64,000 nt of DNA from Planctomycetales bacterium ZRK34 (GTDB lineage: Bacteria > Planctomycetota > Phycisphaerae > Phycisphaerales > Zrk34), in NCBI GenBank assembly GCA_014873095.1, contig CP050848.1, positions 5,267,850 through 5,331,849 of the forward strand, read 5' to 3'. This document shows positions 9,301 through 17,203 of this stretch, piece after piece. Numbering within the stretch: the stretch's first letter is position 1; each line of letters begins with the position of its first letter. A program made the position numbers and the translations under genes. The notes beneath the pieces are model-generated. The model was not told the origin of the DNA. It saw nothing but the letters and a program-made list of their open reading frames with translations, and did not search any database.

Positions 9301-11512
9301 TGAGTTCACTGCTTTTTCCTCCCTGCAGCGTGCCGTTCAACGTCACCGCCTGGCTTATGGTACGACCGGCGTGTATCTCAAGCTTGCCATGTGAATCAAC
9401 GTAGATCATGGTGGCATTGCCGAGCGCATCGTCAGCACTAAGCTCCAGCGTGCCGTTGTCAACAAACATGGGGGCGGTGTTTGCCGAACCGATGTCGTAC
9501 AGGTAGAGCTTGCCATAACCTTGCTTGTGAAACTCGGTGGTGCCTTGGATCGTGGCGTCGATTTCACCGCTGTAGAGATTCATCTGCGGTGAAAGCGAGG
9601 TGAAGGCGACCCCGGGGTCCGTGACGAATTTACCGCCGTTGACGCGCAGGTCGCCGCTGAGATTCTGCTGGAGCGTGAGTTGACCATCGCGCAGATCGTA
9701 GACGCCGCCGACATGGCTCGATGAGGTGTTCAGAAGAAGATTGCCGTGGGTGACGATCACATCGCCGGTGATGTCGATGGGGCCGTCGATCTGGACGTAA
9801 TTGTTGTAGGAACCGCTGATCGTGAATGAGCCGTCACCGATGACGCCGCCGGCGAGCGTGATGGTGCTGGTGTCATCCGCGGAGATTCCTGCAACGCCTC
9901 GATCGATGAGTTGCAGGGCCTGGGTCAGCGTCAGGTCGTAGGCCCCGGAGTAGCGGTAGTTGTCGAGCGTGGCGTTGCGGAAAATGAACGCGCCGGTCAA
10001 GGCGCTGGTCTGTGCATTGATGTTTCCACCAAGGGCGGTGATGGTTTCAGGGACATCGACGTCTAGTTCCAGCGTACCGCCGAGCAACGTTGTGCCGGTG
10101 GAGGTGTCGCCGAGGGCCTCGGCGTGGTGGACTTCTATGTAGCTGTTGTAAATGGTCGTCTGGCCGGTGTAGTAGTTGGCCGAATACAGGCGAGATCGGC
10201 CATCGTCGTACACGGAACGGTACTCCAGATCGCCGTCGCCGGTGATGGTTCCGTCGATGGAAGAACCTTGAATCGTGCTGGTGGTTCCGGCATCGAGTAC
10301 GATCTCGCCGGCGATCGCAGAACCACTTATCTTGCCACCCTGCAGATGAATCTTTTCTGCCAGCGGAAGGTTGTCTTCCATCTCAAGCGTGCCCCCGCTC
10401 TGCACGTAAGTCGCGCTGGCGTCGGTAGCGTCAGTGGAGCCGGGTGTGGCTCCACTGAGCAGGTGCAGCGTCGCGCCGTCGCCGATGATGGTCATGCCGG
10501 CATAATCGTTGGAGCCGCCGAGATAGACATCGCCGCTGACGATGGATACAGCGTCGATATTGTTGGCGGCGGTCAGACCACCGGTGACTGTGAGACGGCC
10601 ATCGCCGCCGTCCAGTTGGAGGGTTTTGTCGATCGCGTCGGACTGGAAGCTGATCTGGCCGCTGAGTGTGCGATTGCCGGTGGCGGTGATCAGCGTCTGA
10701 GATCCATCGCCGAGGCCGCCGGTGATCAGTGACAGGTTGACATCTTGCGTGTTGTCGGCGGCAAAGCGGATCGCACCACTGGTTGAATCGGCGTGCAGAA
10801 TGTCGTTGACGGCAGTATCGGTATTCAGGCGGAGCGTTCCACCGTGGAGGATGACGCTGTTGAGCCCGACGTTGGCGGTAGCGGGGTCGATGCCGGCGGG
10901 ACCATTCAGACGTAACTCCCCGGCGGCTCCCTGGACAGTGATCAGGCCGGTGTTCACCAGCGAAGCGTCGGACGCCAACTCGAGCACGCCGTTGTTGATC
11001 CACGTGGAGCCGGCGTATGTCTGCACACCGTCCAGCAGAACCCGGCCGGACCCACTGATCTTCAACCCGCCGGCGCCCGACAATTCGCCATTGATCGTGA
11101 ACACGGAACCGGAGGTGTTGAGGATCGACAGCGTATGATCCAGCACCGCATCAGCTGACAGTGTATGCGTGCCGATGAGGATATTGATCATCGCATCGGC
11201 GCCGGCGTTGTCGAATGTCAGCGAGCCCGTGGTGGTTTGAATGGTATAGGCCTTGGGGCTGGCCAGAATCAGGCCCGAGAGCGTCACCGGCACATCAATG
11301 TCGACATCGATGTTGGTGGAATTGACCGCTGCGAATGTGGCGACGCCGCCATCGTTCGCAGGGGTTTGGTTCAGCCACGCGGCGGGGTCGGACCAGGCGG
11401 CTCCGGTGGCGCTGTTCCACGTGTCGCTGGTCTGAGCCTGAGCCCCGAATGTGATCGCAAACGCCAGTGCGAAGCTCGCGCCACGTGTCCGCCGCCAGAT
11501 GAATTGATTCAT
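6389..11512 (-). CDS. Giant autotransporter-type beta-strand repeat protein with dockerin and PEP-CTERM tail
   Basis: A 1707-residue exported protein. Start ATG 11512 gives a good signal peptide (MNQFIWRRTRGASFALAFAI, cleaved after AQA). It then reads TWNSATGAAWSDPAAWLNQTP, the usual opening of PATR/autotransporter-associated beta-strand proteins. Most of the length is Gly/Asn/Thr-rich beta-helix with many NNGTLELSADDALG-like units. Close to the C-terminus are two dockerin-type Ca2+ loops (DANTDNIVDIADLTRLSQNYG-like and DFNQDGSIDIADLVLLSQHYG-like). The tail has PEPATAVIVAVVLTFARRR, a PEP-CTERM sorting signal (motif, hydrophobic span, Arg cluster) read by exosortase/archaeosortase-type systems. 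It is likely a large adhesin or matrix protein on the cell surface. No classic autotransporter beta-barrel is present. An in-frame ATG 27 codons upstream would spoil the signal peptide. Confidence 0.88.
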   Translation of the reverse strand: MNQFIWRRTRGASFALAFAITFGAQAQTSDTWNSATGAAWSDPAAWLNQTPANDGGVATFAAVNSTNIDVDIDVPVTLSGLILASPKAYTIQTTTGSLTFDNAGADAMINILIGTHTLSADAVLDHTLSILNTSGSVFTINGELSGAGGLKISGSGRVLLDGVQTYAGSTWINNGVLELASDASLVNTGLITVQGAAGELRLNGPAGIDPATANVGLNSVILHGGTLRLNTDTAVNDILHADSTSGAIRFAADNTQDVNLSLITGGLGDGSQTLITATGNRTLSGQISFQSDAIDKTLQLDGGDGRLTVTGGLTAANNIDAVSIVSGDVYLGGSNDYAGMTIIGDGATLHLLSGATPGSTDATDASATYVQSGGTLEMEDNLPLAEKIHLQGGKISGSAIAGEIVLDAGTTSTIQGSSIDGTITGDGDLEYRSVYDDGRSRLYSANYYTGQTTIYNSYIEVHHAEALGDTSTGTTLLGGTLELDVDVPETITALGGNINAQTSALTGAFIFRNATLDNYRYSGAYDLTLTQALQLIDRGVAGISADDTSTITLAGGVIGDGSFTISGSYNNYVQIDGPIDITGDVIVTHGNLLLNTSSSHVGGVYDLRDGQLTLQQNLSGDLRVNGGKFVTDPGVAFTSLSPQMNLYSGEIDATIQGTTEFHKQGYGKLYLYDIGSANTAPMFVDNGTLELSADDALGNATMIYVDSHGKLEIHAGRTISQAVTLNGTLQGGKSSELNGSLRLNPGARVISDSNQAFRLAGPITGGDLAISSGTISIVTDQAAYTGKTLLMSGFPNIGKLALSDAGQLHTTSEVVIGGRQPLVFSIDNSGTMNLADRLGDSIPITLLGGTFELRGSYNAADVVSETVGAVTAARGMSSVNLARVNTNGMTLHLASISRTAGAGLLFETQQDSGTPGVVGGGDALDPHVFIDAAPTLNDDIIGGWAVTDGWDFATYDTTNGVRALSQTGVIRAAEVDSAAASDNVLLTASPTALTADRTINSLTVAYDIDAKLDLGGHQLVVDSGGLLVRPGSLALSNGSLTTGPSSSELFFINDNGIGIDIAVDLVDNAFGPVSVSFLSNSSYTLSGHNTYTGDTHIVGRVSVTSLDAMPVNTNVFINGGSLNNAALADGYLHVDQLTLRDGGSAGGVDADEYHVEAGTLALIGGTGKIIKTSRHELRLNGSCPDFSGDIEVFDGTIRINAGQKTPVAFTTGQYLIHSGGTMRLQERRTAVDGSVVLDGGTIQFDGGLSTTGFSTYLYGNVDVTADSVMDVNGFTRIYSEFTGEHDIQLIDSDDEDLLRTFEFYSDNSGFSGDWIIDDVKMSTMSSKSLGAGVAHVREGATLAVQSITLAGNVAMEGGTLTSISGGKISGGVQFLQNTTFTLDSASTFSGSVAIADDVNLVVDGPAKLTMSGVTTVGRDSQVTLVGGASLNLAGRIESGGDDATINLLGDSVTLAASYRVHADQSLTVLRDGIAPTLTVTGSSKSVSGTGTLTNDLVVTGGATVRPGLSIGTLNLGGNLTLDATAKVDIEIDTDAADCVAITGDVALAGTLNLALLKDAAPAPGQVYEILTYNGQRTGRFDAIDLSAVGPLEDLALAVLYDEDLGGLDGSVLVRATLIGDANTDNIVDIADLTRLSQNYGSADDVSWTQGDFNQDGSIDIADLVLLSQHYGQSVAMLEAFVAAAQTPEPATAVIVAVVLTFARRRMT

Positions 11513-11987
11513 GTCATAGCCCCAGCAAAGAGATCGTGCATCTCCAAAAAAAACACGGCCGGGACAATGAATGTTCAGACGCCCCGGAAACAAACAAGGT
11601 ACTTAACTCATGTGAAAGTCACAAGACAAATCCAGCGTGTAACCAATCGGTGTAACCCTGAATCTTCAACCCCCTCACTCAATGCCGCCCACGGCGGTGC
11701 AGCAGCAATATCATCAAGAGCGCGACGCCTGCCGACGCCGGTATCCCTATGTGCTGACAGCCTCCAAACGTTGCACGGCGTGGATTGTATCACTGGGTGA
11801 AATTGCCAGTAGCCGGTTGGTTCCCGGTGAATGATCCTGGCGACGACGCGGTTCACAACATCCACATCACGCCGCCATGGTCGAACCCACACGGATGGTG
11901 TTCGTTGCTTAACGCGACCAAAATACCCGACAAATAGGGCAACTCGCGTCAACATTGGCGGACGAGATAGAGGTGTCATTAGCTGGC
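11513..11987. other. Intergenic region, no gene seen
   Basis: About 475 bases between the start of the PEP-CTERM gene and the integrase relic. Open frames here are short and unlike any family. The segment should hold the promoter of the minus-strand PEP-CTERM gene. Confidence 0.45.
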
Positions 11988-12050
11988 TGTCTTGGCGGTG
12001 CCGCTTGGCGCAAACTGGCGGATCGTAACGGACTGGTATAGACTCATCAG
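11988..12050 (+). pseudogene. Relic of tyrosine-integrase 3' end
   Basis: Bases 11988-12014 match the sequence at 39723-39748 (inside the integrase gene of the mobile element) with one substitution and one inserted base. The downstream bases still share blocks (CGGATCG, GACTG-TA, GACTC) in the same order. Translated, the stretch gives RLAQTGGS then a stop, against RLAQMNGSRET in the intact integrase. It ends about 35 bases before tRNA-Ser, in a tRNA-adjacent position like that of the intact integrase beside tRNA-Thr. I infer the remains of an older element; the match is short. Confidence 0.5.
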
Positions 12051-12086
12051 GACAAGAATCGGCGATCGCGGCCGAATAAACGCATC

Positions 12087-12174
12087 GGTGGGATGGCGGA
12101 GCGGCTGAACGCGCCGGTCTTGAAAACCGGTTTCGGGCTCGTCCCGAACGTGGGTTCGAATCCCACTCCCACCG
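12087..12174 (+). tRNA. tRNA-Ser(TGA)
   Basis: A complete cloverleaf: acceptor GGTGGGA (12087-12093) pairs with TCCCACC (12167-12173), with discriminator G at 12174. The anticodon stem CCGGT/ACCGG (12114-12118, 12126-12130) encloses loop CTTGAAA with anticodon TGA at 12121-12123. A long variable arm (CGGGCTCGTCCCG) is typical of tRNA-Ser. The T-arm is GTGGGTTCGAATCCCAC. CCA is not encoded; a short T-run follows. Confidence 0.97.
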
Positions 12175-12200
12175 CTTTTTTCAAATAGCCCCAGCGTGGT

Positions 12201-12647
12201 TCAGTCCGTTCGCACGCCGACCGACAGCAGAATGTTGGCAAAACGCTGCTGGTCGGCGGTCTGGATCGTCAGAACGTGGTCGGGGGTGGCCACCGCCTCA
12301 TAAAACTTCCATTTGTCAATCGGTTCGAGTTTCAGATCAAGGCTCGCCGCGGCGATCGTCTTGCGGTATTCATCCCACACCGGGGGGGCTTCATTCAGCG
12401 CGTAGGGATCGTCCGCCTCGTACATCATCGTATTGATGATGTCGATCGGGGCAGCTGACAGGATCGCCGCGAGCACCTGGTTGCATGTCACCACACCCGG
12501 GGCGAGATTCAGGTGGACAAGCTTGGCTTGGGGGCCCTTTTTCGTCGAGGCCGGGTAGTTGCCATCGGCGATGAGGACCGTGGCGTGGTGGCCGGCGGCG
12601 GCGAGCGTAGCGAGAATCTCGGGGTGAATCAGCGATGACTTGAGCAT
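12201..12647 (-). CDS. fucU: RbsD/FucU family sugar mutarotase
   Basis: A 148-residue protein of the RbsD/FucU family, which interconverts anomers or ring forms of free sugars (L-fucose for FucU, ribose for RbsD). It has the family hallmarks: MLKSSLIHPEILATLAAAGHH at the start, with the catalytic-type His in AGHHATVLIADGNYP, and later WKFYEAVA near the C-terminal sugar-binding region. Length matches the family. It is the last gene of the minus-strand sugar operon that also holds FucP and an alpha-L-fucosidase, so L-fucose or L-galactose is the likely sugar. In this setting it would feed the correct anomer to the dehydrogenase. It ends close to the convergent tRNA-Ser. Confidence 0.88.
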   Translation of the reverse strand: MLKSSLIHPEILATLAAAGHHATVLIADGNYPASTKKGPQAKLVHLNLAPGVVTCNQVLAAILSAAPIDIINTMMYEADDPYALNEAPPVWDEYRKTIAAASLDLKLEPIDKWKFYEAVATPDHVLTIQTADQQRFANILLSVGVRTD

Positions 12648-12662
12648 GATGGGGCTCGAAGG

Positions 12663-13469
12663 TTAAGGGAACAGGCTGTGAATCTGCGCGATGGTCTGTC
12701 GGGCGGCAAGGTCGGCGTCCGGCAGCGGCAGGGCCTCGGCACAGAGATAACCGTCGTATTGAATCCGTCGCAGCACGTCGGCGATGGGGGCGAAATCGAT
12801 ATGGCCAAATCCCGCGGCTCGACGGTTGGAATCGACAAAGTGAATGTGGCCGATGTGCTCCGCGGCGGCGAGCAGCGACTCGGCAATGTCGACTTCCTCG
12901 ATATTCATGTGGAACAGATCGGCGAGAAGCTTAACGCGACCGCCAAGGGGGGCAATAAGTTTAACTCCGGCGGCGAGCGTGTTCACCAGGTTTGTTTCGT
13001 ATCGATTCAGTGGCTCATAAAGCAGCGACACATGGTACTGCGCGGCATGGGCGCCGAGTTCATCGAGTGCTTGCTGGAGTGTTTCGAGCGTGGCATCTTC
13101 ACTTCCGGGGGTGTGCCGCCCCTGCATGGAGCCGATGATGGCAGGGGCGTTAAACTGGCTGGCGAAGTCGATGATATTGCGAACGAAATCACACGCCTTG
13201 TCACGTTGGGCCGGATCGGGGTCGGTCAGCGTGAGACGGTGTTTGACCCAGCCGGCGCCGGTGCCGACAGCCGCCAACTGCAGTTGATGTTCAGCGAGAA
13301 GGCGGCGCAACTCGCCGGGGTTTATCGCATCAGCCGACGGCACGAACAACTCCACGGCATCAAACCCCGCCGCCGCCGCACGCCGGCAGCCGTCTTCAAG
13401 TCCGTCCCAGTACACGAACGGACCGCCGCGGGCTTCTTCGACCAGTGATATCGTGATGGCTGAACGCAT
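12663..13469 (-). CDS. Sugar phosphate isomerase/epimerase-type TIM-barrel protein
   Basis: A 268-residue protein of the AP-endonuclease-2-like TIM-barrel group (hydroxypyruvate isomerase, ketose epimerases). Visible landmarks are the metal-site strands: LLYEPLNRYETN with a Glu ligand, LLADLFHMNIEE with Asp/His, GHIHFVDSNRRAAGFGHIDF with His, and a final LCAEALPLPD with Glu. These four metal ligands (Glu-Asp-His-Glu) are complete. The protein lies 15 bases upstream of fucU and 14 downstream of the Zn-dehydrogenase, inside the sugar operon. It could isomerise or epimerise a keto-acid in the pathway; the reaction cannot be read from sequence. It has no export signal, so it is cytoplasmic. Confidence 0.8.
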   Translation of the reverse strand: MRSAITISLVEEARGGPFVYWDGLEDGCRRAAAAGFDAVELFVPSADAINPGELRRLLAEHQLQLAAVGTGAGWVKHRLTLTDPDPAQRDKACDFVRNIIDFASQFNAPAIIGSMQGRHTPGSEDATLETLQQALDELGAHAAQYHVSLLYEPLNRYETNLVNTLAAGVKLIAPLGGRVKLLADLFHMNIEEVDIAESLLAAAEHIGHIHFVDSNRRAAGFGHIDFAPIADVLRRIQYDGYLCAEALPLPDADLAARQTIAQIHSLFP

Positions 13470-13483
13470 GTGGCTCCCGATAT

Positions 13484-14509
13484 TTACTCATCTGTGACCT
13501 GGACGATGGCTTTGATCGCGCCGGTTTCGGGGCGTGTGAACTGATCGAACTGCCGGACGAAATCGTCATACCCCACGCGATGCGTGATCCACGGCCCTGT
13601 GTCGATACGGCCCGTCTCGATCAACTCGATGATGCGGGTGAAGTCGCGCGGCAGGGCGTTGCGACTGCACAGCAGCGTGCCCTCGGGCTTGTGAAACATC
13701 GGATGGGCGAAGCGGACTTCCTGCGTGGTGATGCCGACGTAAACGAGCCGCCCCATCGGCGCGATGTACCCGAACGCTGCCGACATCGAGCCGACATGCC
13801 CCGTGGCGTCGATGACGACGTCGGCCTTGTCCCCGCGGGTGACCTCGCGCAACTGTTGTTCGAAGTCCTCCCCGACCAGCAACGTTTCATCAACACCCAT
13901 CACCTGCTTGCAGAATTTCAGCCGCTGGGCATTGAGGTCGGCGACGATGGTCCGCGCACCGGTCAGCTTGACGAATTCGATCGTCGCCAGCCCAATCGGT
14001 CCCGCGCCGACGATGAGCACATTTTCACCCGCCTGTGGCGCCCCGCGGTCGACGGCATGACACCCGATCGCCAGTGTCTCGACGAGTGCCAACTGCTCAT
14101 AACTCAGCTTCTTCGATACGTGCAGTTTGTCCGCCCGGATCAGAAACTGCTCGCACAGTCCGCCGTCGATCATCACGCCGATGACGTTCAACTTCGCGCA
14201 GCAGTTGGTCGCGCCCTTGCGGCAGGCGTGGCACTGGCCGCAATTCATATACGGCTCGACCGAGCAGCGATCGCCGACGCTCACATTGGTGACACCCGGA
14301 CCAACTTCGATCACCTCGACGCCGAGTTCATGCCCCAGAATACGCGGGTACTGCATGAACGGCATCTTGCCGAGATACCCGCTGAGGTCTGTGCCGCAGA
14401 TGCCCATGCGGTGCGTCCGCACCAGTGCCTGGCCGGGCCCGGGCAGGGCGGGTGATTCGATATCGACATACTCGAACCGCTTGGGTTCTTCCAGGCGAAT
14501 GGCGCGCAT
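13484..14509 (-). CDS. Zinc-dependent alcohol dehydrogenase, L-galactonate/L-fuconate-type candidate
   Basis: A 341-residue medium-chain dehydrogenase. Catalytic zinc ligands are Cys38, His60, Glu61 and the Glu of LVETLAIGCHA. The structural zinc site is Cys90, Cys93, Cys96 and Cys104. The nucleotide-binding loop is VGAGPIG near 166-172. The family includes sorbitol, threonine and L-galactonate-5-dehydrogenases (LgoD, which makes D-tagaturonate). The gene sits between an L-galactose dehydrogenase-like reductase and sugar isomerase genes, with a tagaturonate-epimerase-like gene in the same operon. I therefore suggest that it oxidises C5 of L-galactonate or L-fuconate. That is inference; the fold and metal sites are directly visible. 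Confidence 0.85.
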   Translation of the reverse strand: MRAIRLEEPKRFEYVDIESPALPGPGQALVRTHRMGICGTDLSGYLGKMPFMQYPRILGHELGVEVIEVGPGVTNVSVGDRCSVEPYMNCGQCHACRKGATNCCAKLNVIGVMIDGGLCEQFLIRADKLHVSKKLSYEQLALVETLAIGCHAVDRGAPQAGENVLIVGAGPIGLATIEFVKLTGARTIVADLNAQRLKFCKQVMGVDETLLVGEDFEQQLREVTRGDKADVVIDATGHVGSMSAAFGYIAPMGRLVYVGITTQEVRFAHPMFHKPEGTLLCSRNALPRDFTRIIELIETGRIDTGPWITHRVGYDDFVRQFDQFTRPETGAIKAIVQVTDE

Positions 14510-14515
14510 GATGAA

Positions 14516-15469
14516 TTACTCGACGACGTTGATCGGCTCGTCGTTGTTCTCGGGCCGACCTTCGGTGTAAAACCAGTCGTGGATGGGTTTGAGGATTTCG
14601 AGCACGCGATCCATGAGTTCGCGATCGATCGGCTCATCGGCCCAGTCGACCCATTTCTGCACGTTGTTCGGATTGGCTGATCCGACAATGCACGTGGCGA
14701 AATCCGGGTGATCGATCGAGAACTGAAGGGCGAGTTTGGCGATGTCGCTACCGGCTTCGCGGGCTGCTTCGGCAGCGGCCTCGGCGATTTGGCGAACCTT
14801 CGGCGTGGCCTTGTGCCAGTCTGGTAGTTTCGTACCCGTCAGCAACCGCGCCGAGAAGGGGGCGGCATTCATGATGCCGACGTTCTTCTGCTTCAGGTAC
14901 GGCACCATGTCCGCCAGCATCGTGTTCTGCATGGTGTAATGGTTGTACGACAGAATCACATCCAAGTCCGTGCGGTCCAGCACGTACCGGAACATCTTCA
15001 TCGGATAGCCGCTGACGCCGATGTAGCGGACCTTGCCCGCTTTGACCTGCTCGCGCAGTGCCGGCAGCGTTTCGTCGATGATCATCTGCATGTCGACGAA
15101 TTCAATGTCATGACAGAGCATGATGTCGACATGATCAGTCTTCATCCGCTGAAGACTCACGTCGACGGACTCAGCCACGCGTTGCGCCGAAAAGTCGAAA
15201 TGCTCCGGCGTGTATCGCCCGAGTTTGCTGCACAGGTAATACTTGTCGCGCGGCACGTCGTTCAGGGCCTGTCCGAGCAGGGCCTCGCTGAGGCCTCGCC
15301 CATAGTAGGCCGACGTGTCGATGAGATTCATGCCCAGGTCCAGGGCCGTGTGCACGGACCGGATGGCCTCGTTCAGATCGATTCGCCGGAACTCCGCCCC
15401 CAGCGAAGAGGCGCCGAATCCGAGTTGCGAAACCTTCATGTCCGTCTGACCGAGGGCCCTGTACTGCAT
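14516..15469 (-). CDS. Aldo/keto reductase, L-galactose/L-fucose dehydrogenase-like
   Basis: A 317-residue aldo/keto reductase whose sequence reads strikingly like plant L-galactose dehydrogenase: YRALGQTDMKVSQLGFGAS at the start, NLIDTSAYYGRGLSEALLG, DIMLCHDIEF, and VILSYNHYTMQNTML. The catalytic tetrad is present: Asp51, Tyr56, Lys82 and the His in LCHD. The family oxidises C1 of L-galactose (and often L-fucose) to the lactone with NAD(P)+. I chose ATG 15469, which has GGAG about 9 bases upstream, rather than a start further up that would overlap the FucP gene. The FucP stop lies 4 bases before this start, so translation is probably coupled. With the lactonase at 20101-20934 it makes the first two steps of an oxidative pathway. 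Confidence 0.88.
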   Translation of the reverse strand: MQYRALGQTDMKVSQLGFGASSLGAEFRRIDLNEAIRSVHTALDLGMNLIDTSAYYGRGLSEALLGQALNDVPRDKYYLCSKLGRYTPEHFDFSAQRVAESVDVSLQRMKTDHVDIMLCHDIEFVDMQMIIDETLPALREQVKAGKVRYIGVSGYPMKMFRYVLDRTDLDVILSYNHYTMQNTMLADMVPYLKQKNVGIMNAAPFSARLLTGTKLPDWHKATPKVRQIAEAAAEAAREAGSDIAKLALQFSIDHPDFATCIVGSANPNNVQKWVDWADEPIDRELMDRVLEILKPIHDWFYTEGRPENNDEPINVVE

Positions 15470-15473
15470 GAAA

Positions 15474-17156
15474 TCACTCCGCGTAGTATCGGTTCGTGTA
15501 GAACCCGTAGATGGCGATGACAACGAAACAGATCAGCGGCAGCACGAATGACGCACTGACTGATGGCAGTGAAGTAAATCCGACATCGATCATGCCGGTG
15601 ATGTCGTCGCCGGCATCGATGATGCGACCCTGCAGCGGCGGCATCAGCGCGCCGCCGACGATGGCGAAGATCAGGCCGGCCGAGCCGAGTTTGGCTTCTT
15701 CGCCGAGCCCGTCCAGCGCGATGCCGTAAATCGTCGGGAACATCAGCGACATGCACGCCGAGATGGCGATGAGGCTGTAGAGCCCTGCGAAACCGGACAG
15801 GAAGATCGCGCCGAGCGTCGTGAGCATCCCGCCGACCGCGAGAATCATCAGCAACGCGCCCGGCTTGATGTACTTCAACAAATAGGTGCAGATGAAGCGG
15901 CTGGAGCAGAAGATGATCATCGCAATGATGTTGTAACCCTGCGCCTCGGAGAGCGTGAGGTTCAGGTTAATCACGGCATAGTTGATGATGAAGGTCCAGC
16001 ACATGATCTGCGCCGCGACGTAGAACGTCTGCGCGATCACGCCGCCGACGTAGCGGCCATTACCCAGCAGGGCTGCGAATGTGTGGCCCAGATGCATCTT
16101 TTCATGAGCGCTGGCTTCGGGCAACTTGCTGACGAGAAACACGACAAACGCCCCGACGATGATGCACCCGATCACGACATACGGCCAGCGTACCACCATC
16201 AAATCGTGCGACTGCATCGCCGCGTGGTTGGTGTATTTTTGTCGTCCCTCAGCGTCTTTAACATCGAACTGTATCTTCCCATCATGAAAATCATGCAGTG
16301 CCCCGATGATCTGGGCATCAATGCGGCCGGGCATCATCGGCACGTATTCACCGTCGACGACCATCTGACGATCTTTGAGCGATTCAAGCTGCTTCTTGTA
16401 CTGCCCCCGGGTGTCTTTGTAGGCCTCAGTGCCTTCTTCCAGCCCCATCATCTTCTGATGCAGCGTTTCAAGTTTCTGTTCGTCCGTAGTGAGCTGCTGC
16501 TGGTAAGCCTGTGGATTCTGCTTGTACTGCTGGAGGTTGTCTTCGTACTGGGCCTTGTGCGCCGAGGTGATCTCATCGGCCTGCCAGGCGCGAAATTCCT
16601 GGATGCCCAGGCCGGCGAGCACGATTTGGCTGGCGACAACCATGCCGATCAGCGAACCGATCGGGTTGAACGCCTGGGCGAAGTTCAGGCGGCGCGTCGC
16701 CGTCGAAGGCGGACCCATGGCGAGGATGTACGGGTTGGCGGTGGTTTCAAGGAAGGCCAGGCCGAAGGTGAGGATGTACAGCGCGGCGAGAAAGACCCAG
16801 AAAGCCATCGTGATGCTCGCGGGGATAAACAGCAACGCGCCGGTCGCATACAGCGCCAGCCCCACGAGAATGCCCGCTTTGTAGCTGAACTTGCGGATGA
16901 ACAGCGCGGCGGGAATCGCCATCGTGGCATACCCGCCATAGAAGGCGGTCTGTACCAGGCTGCTCTGGCTGGAACTGATCAGGAAGATCTCCTGGAACGC
17001 GCGGACCAGCGGGTTGGTCACGTCGTTGGCGAATCCCCAGAAGGCGAACAGCGTCGTCACCAGGCAGAACGAAAACAGGTACTGCTTGGGGATGACCGGA
17101 TCATGCTCGTGCTGGATGATTTCGGTGTGCGGCGTGTTGCTGGTCGACATGTTCAC
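15474..17156 (-). CDS. fucP: L-fucose:H+ symporter (FucP-like MFS), with a large loop insertion
   Basis: A 560-residue major-facilitator transporter of the FucP type. TM1 carries FAFWGFANDVTNPLVRAFQ, followed by QTAFYGGYATMAIPAALFIRK and the family block LAFLETTANPYILAMG (about 137-148) and RRLNFAQAFNPIGS. Escherichia coli FucP is about 438 residues; the excess here is a hydrophilic, Gln/Lys/Glu-rich segment (about 188-325) between TM5 and TM6, which should face the periplasm and looks helical. FucP imports L-fucose and also accepts L-galactose. The gene lies between the fucosidase and the reductase in one operon, so it imports the sugar released outside. Apart from the insertion, all helices look intact. 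Confidence 0.9.
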   Translation of the reverse strand: MNMSTSNTPHTEIIQHEHDPVIPKQYLFSFCLVTTLFAFWGFANDVTNPLVRAFQEIFLISSSQSSLVQTAFYGGYATMAIPAALFIRKFSYKAGILVGLALYATGALLFIPASITMAFWVFLAALYILTFGLAFLETTANPYILAMGPPSTATRRLNFAQAFNPIGSLIGMVVASQIVLAGLGIQEFRAWQADEITSAHKAQYEDNLQQYKQNPQAYQQQLTTDEQKLETLHQKMMGLEEGTEAYKDTRGQYKKQLESLKDRQMVVDGEYVPMMPGRIDAQIIGALHDFHDGKIQFDVKDAEGRQKYTNHAAMQSHDLMVVRWPYVVIGCIIVGAFVVFLVSKLPEASAHEKMHLGHTFAALLGNGRYVGGVIAQTFYVAAQIMCWTFIINYAVINLNLTLSEAQGYNIIAMIIFCSSRFICTYLLKYIKPGALLMILAVGGMLTTLGAIFLSGFAGLYSLIAISACMSLMFPTIYGIALDGLGEEAKLGSAGLIFAIVGGALMPPLQGRIIDAGDDITGMIDVGFTSLPSVSASFVLPLICFVVIAIYGFYTNRYYAE

Positions 17157-17203
17157 GACTCCACAAAGTGACGTTGAGGGCCTCGCGGACCGACCTGCCC
17201 GGG

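Noticed and set aside
12047..12241. Minus-strand frame reading VGVGFEPTFGTSPKPVFKTG
   Set aside because: It is the antisense of tRNA-Ser, a well-known false protein pattern.
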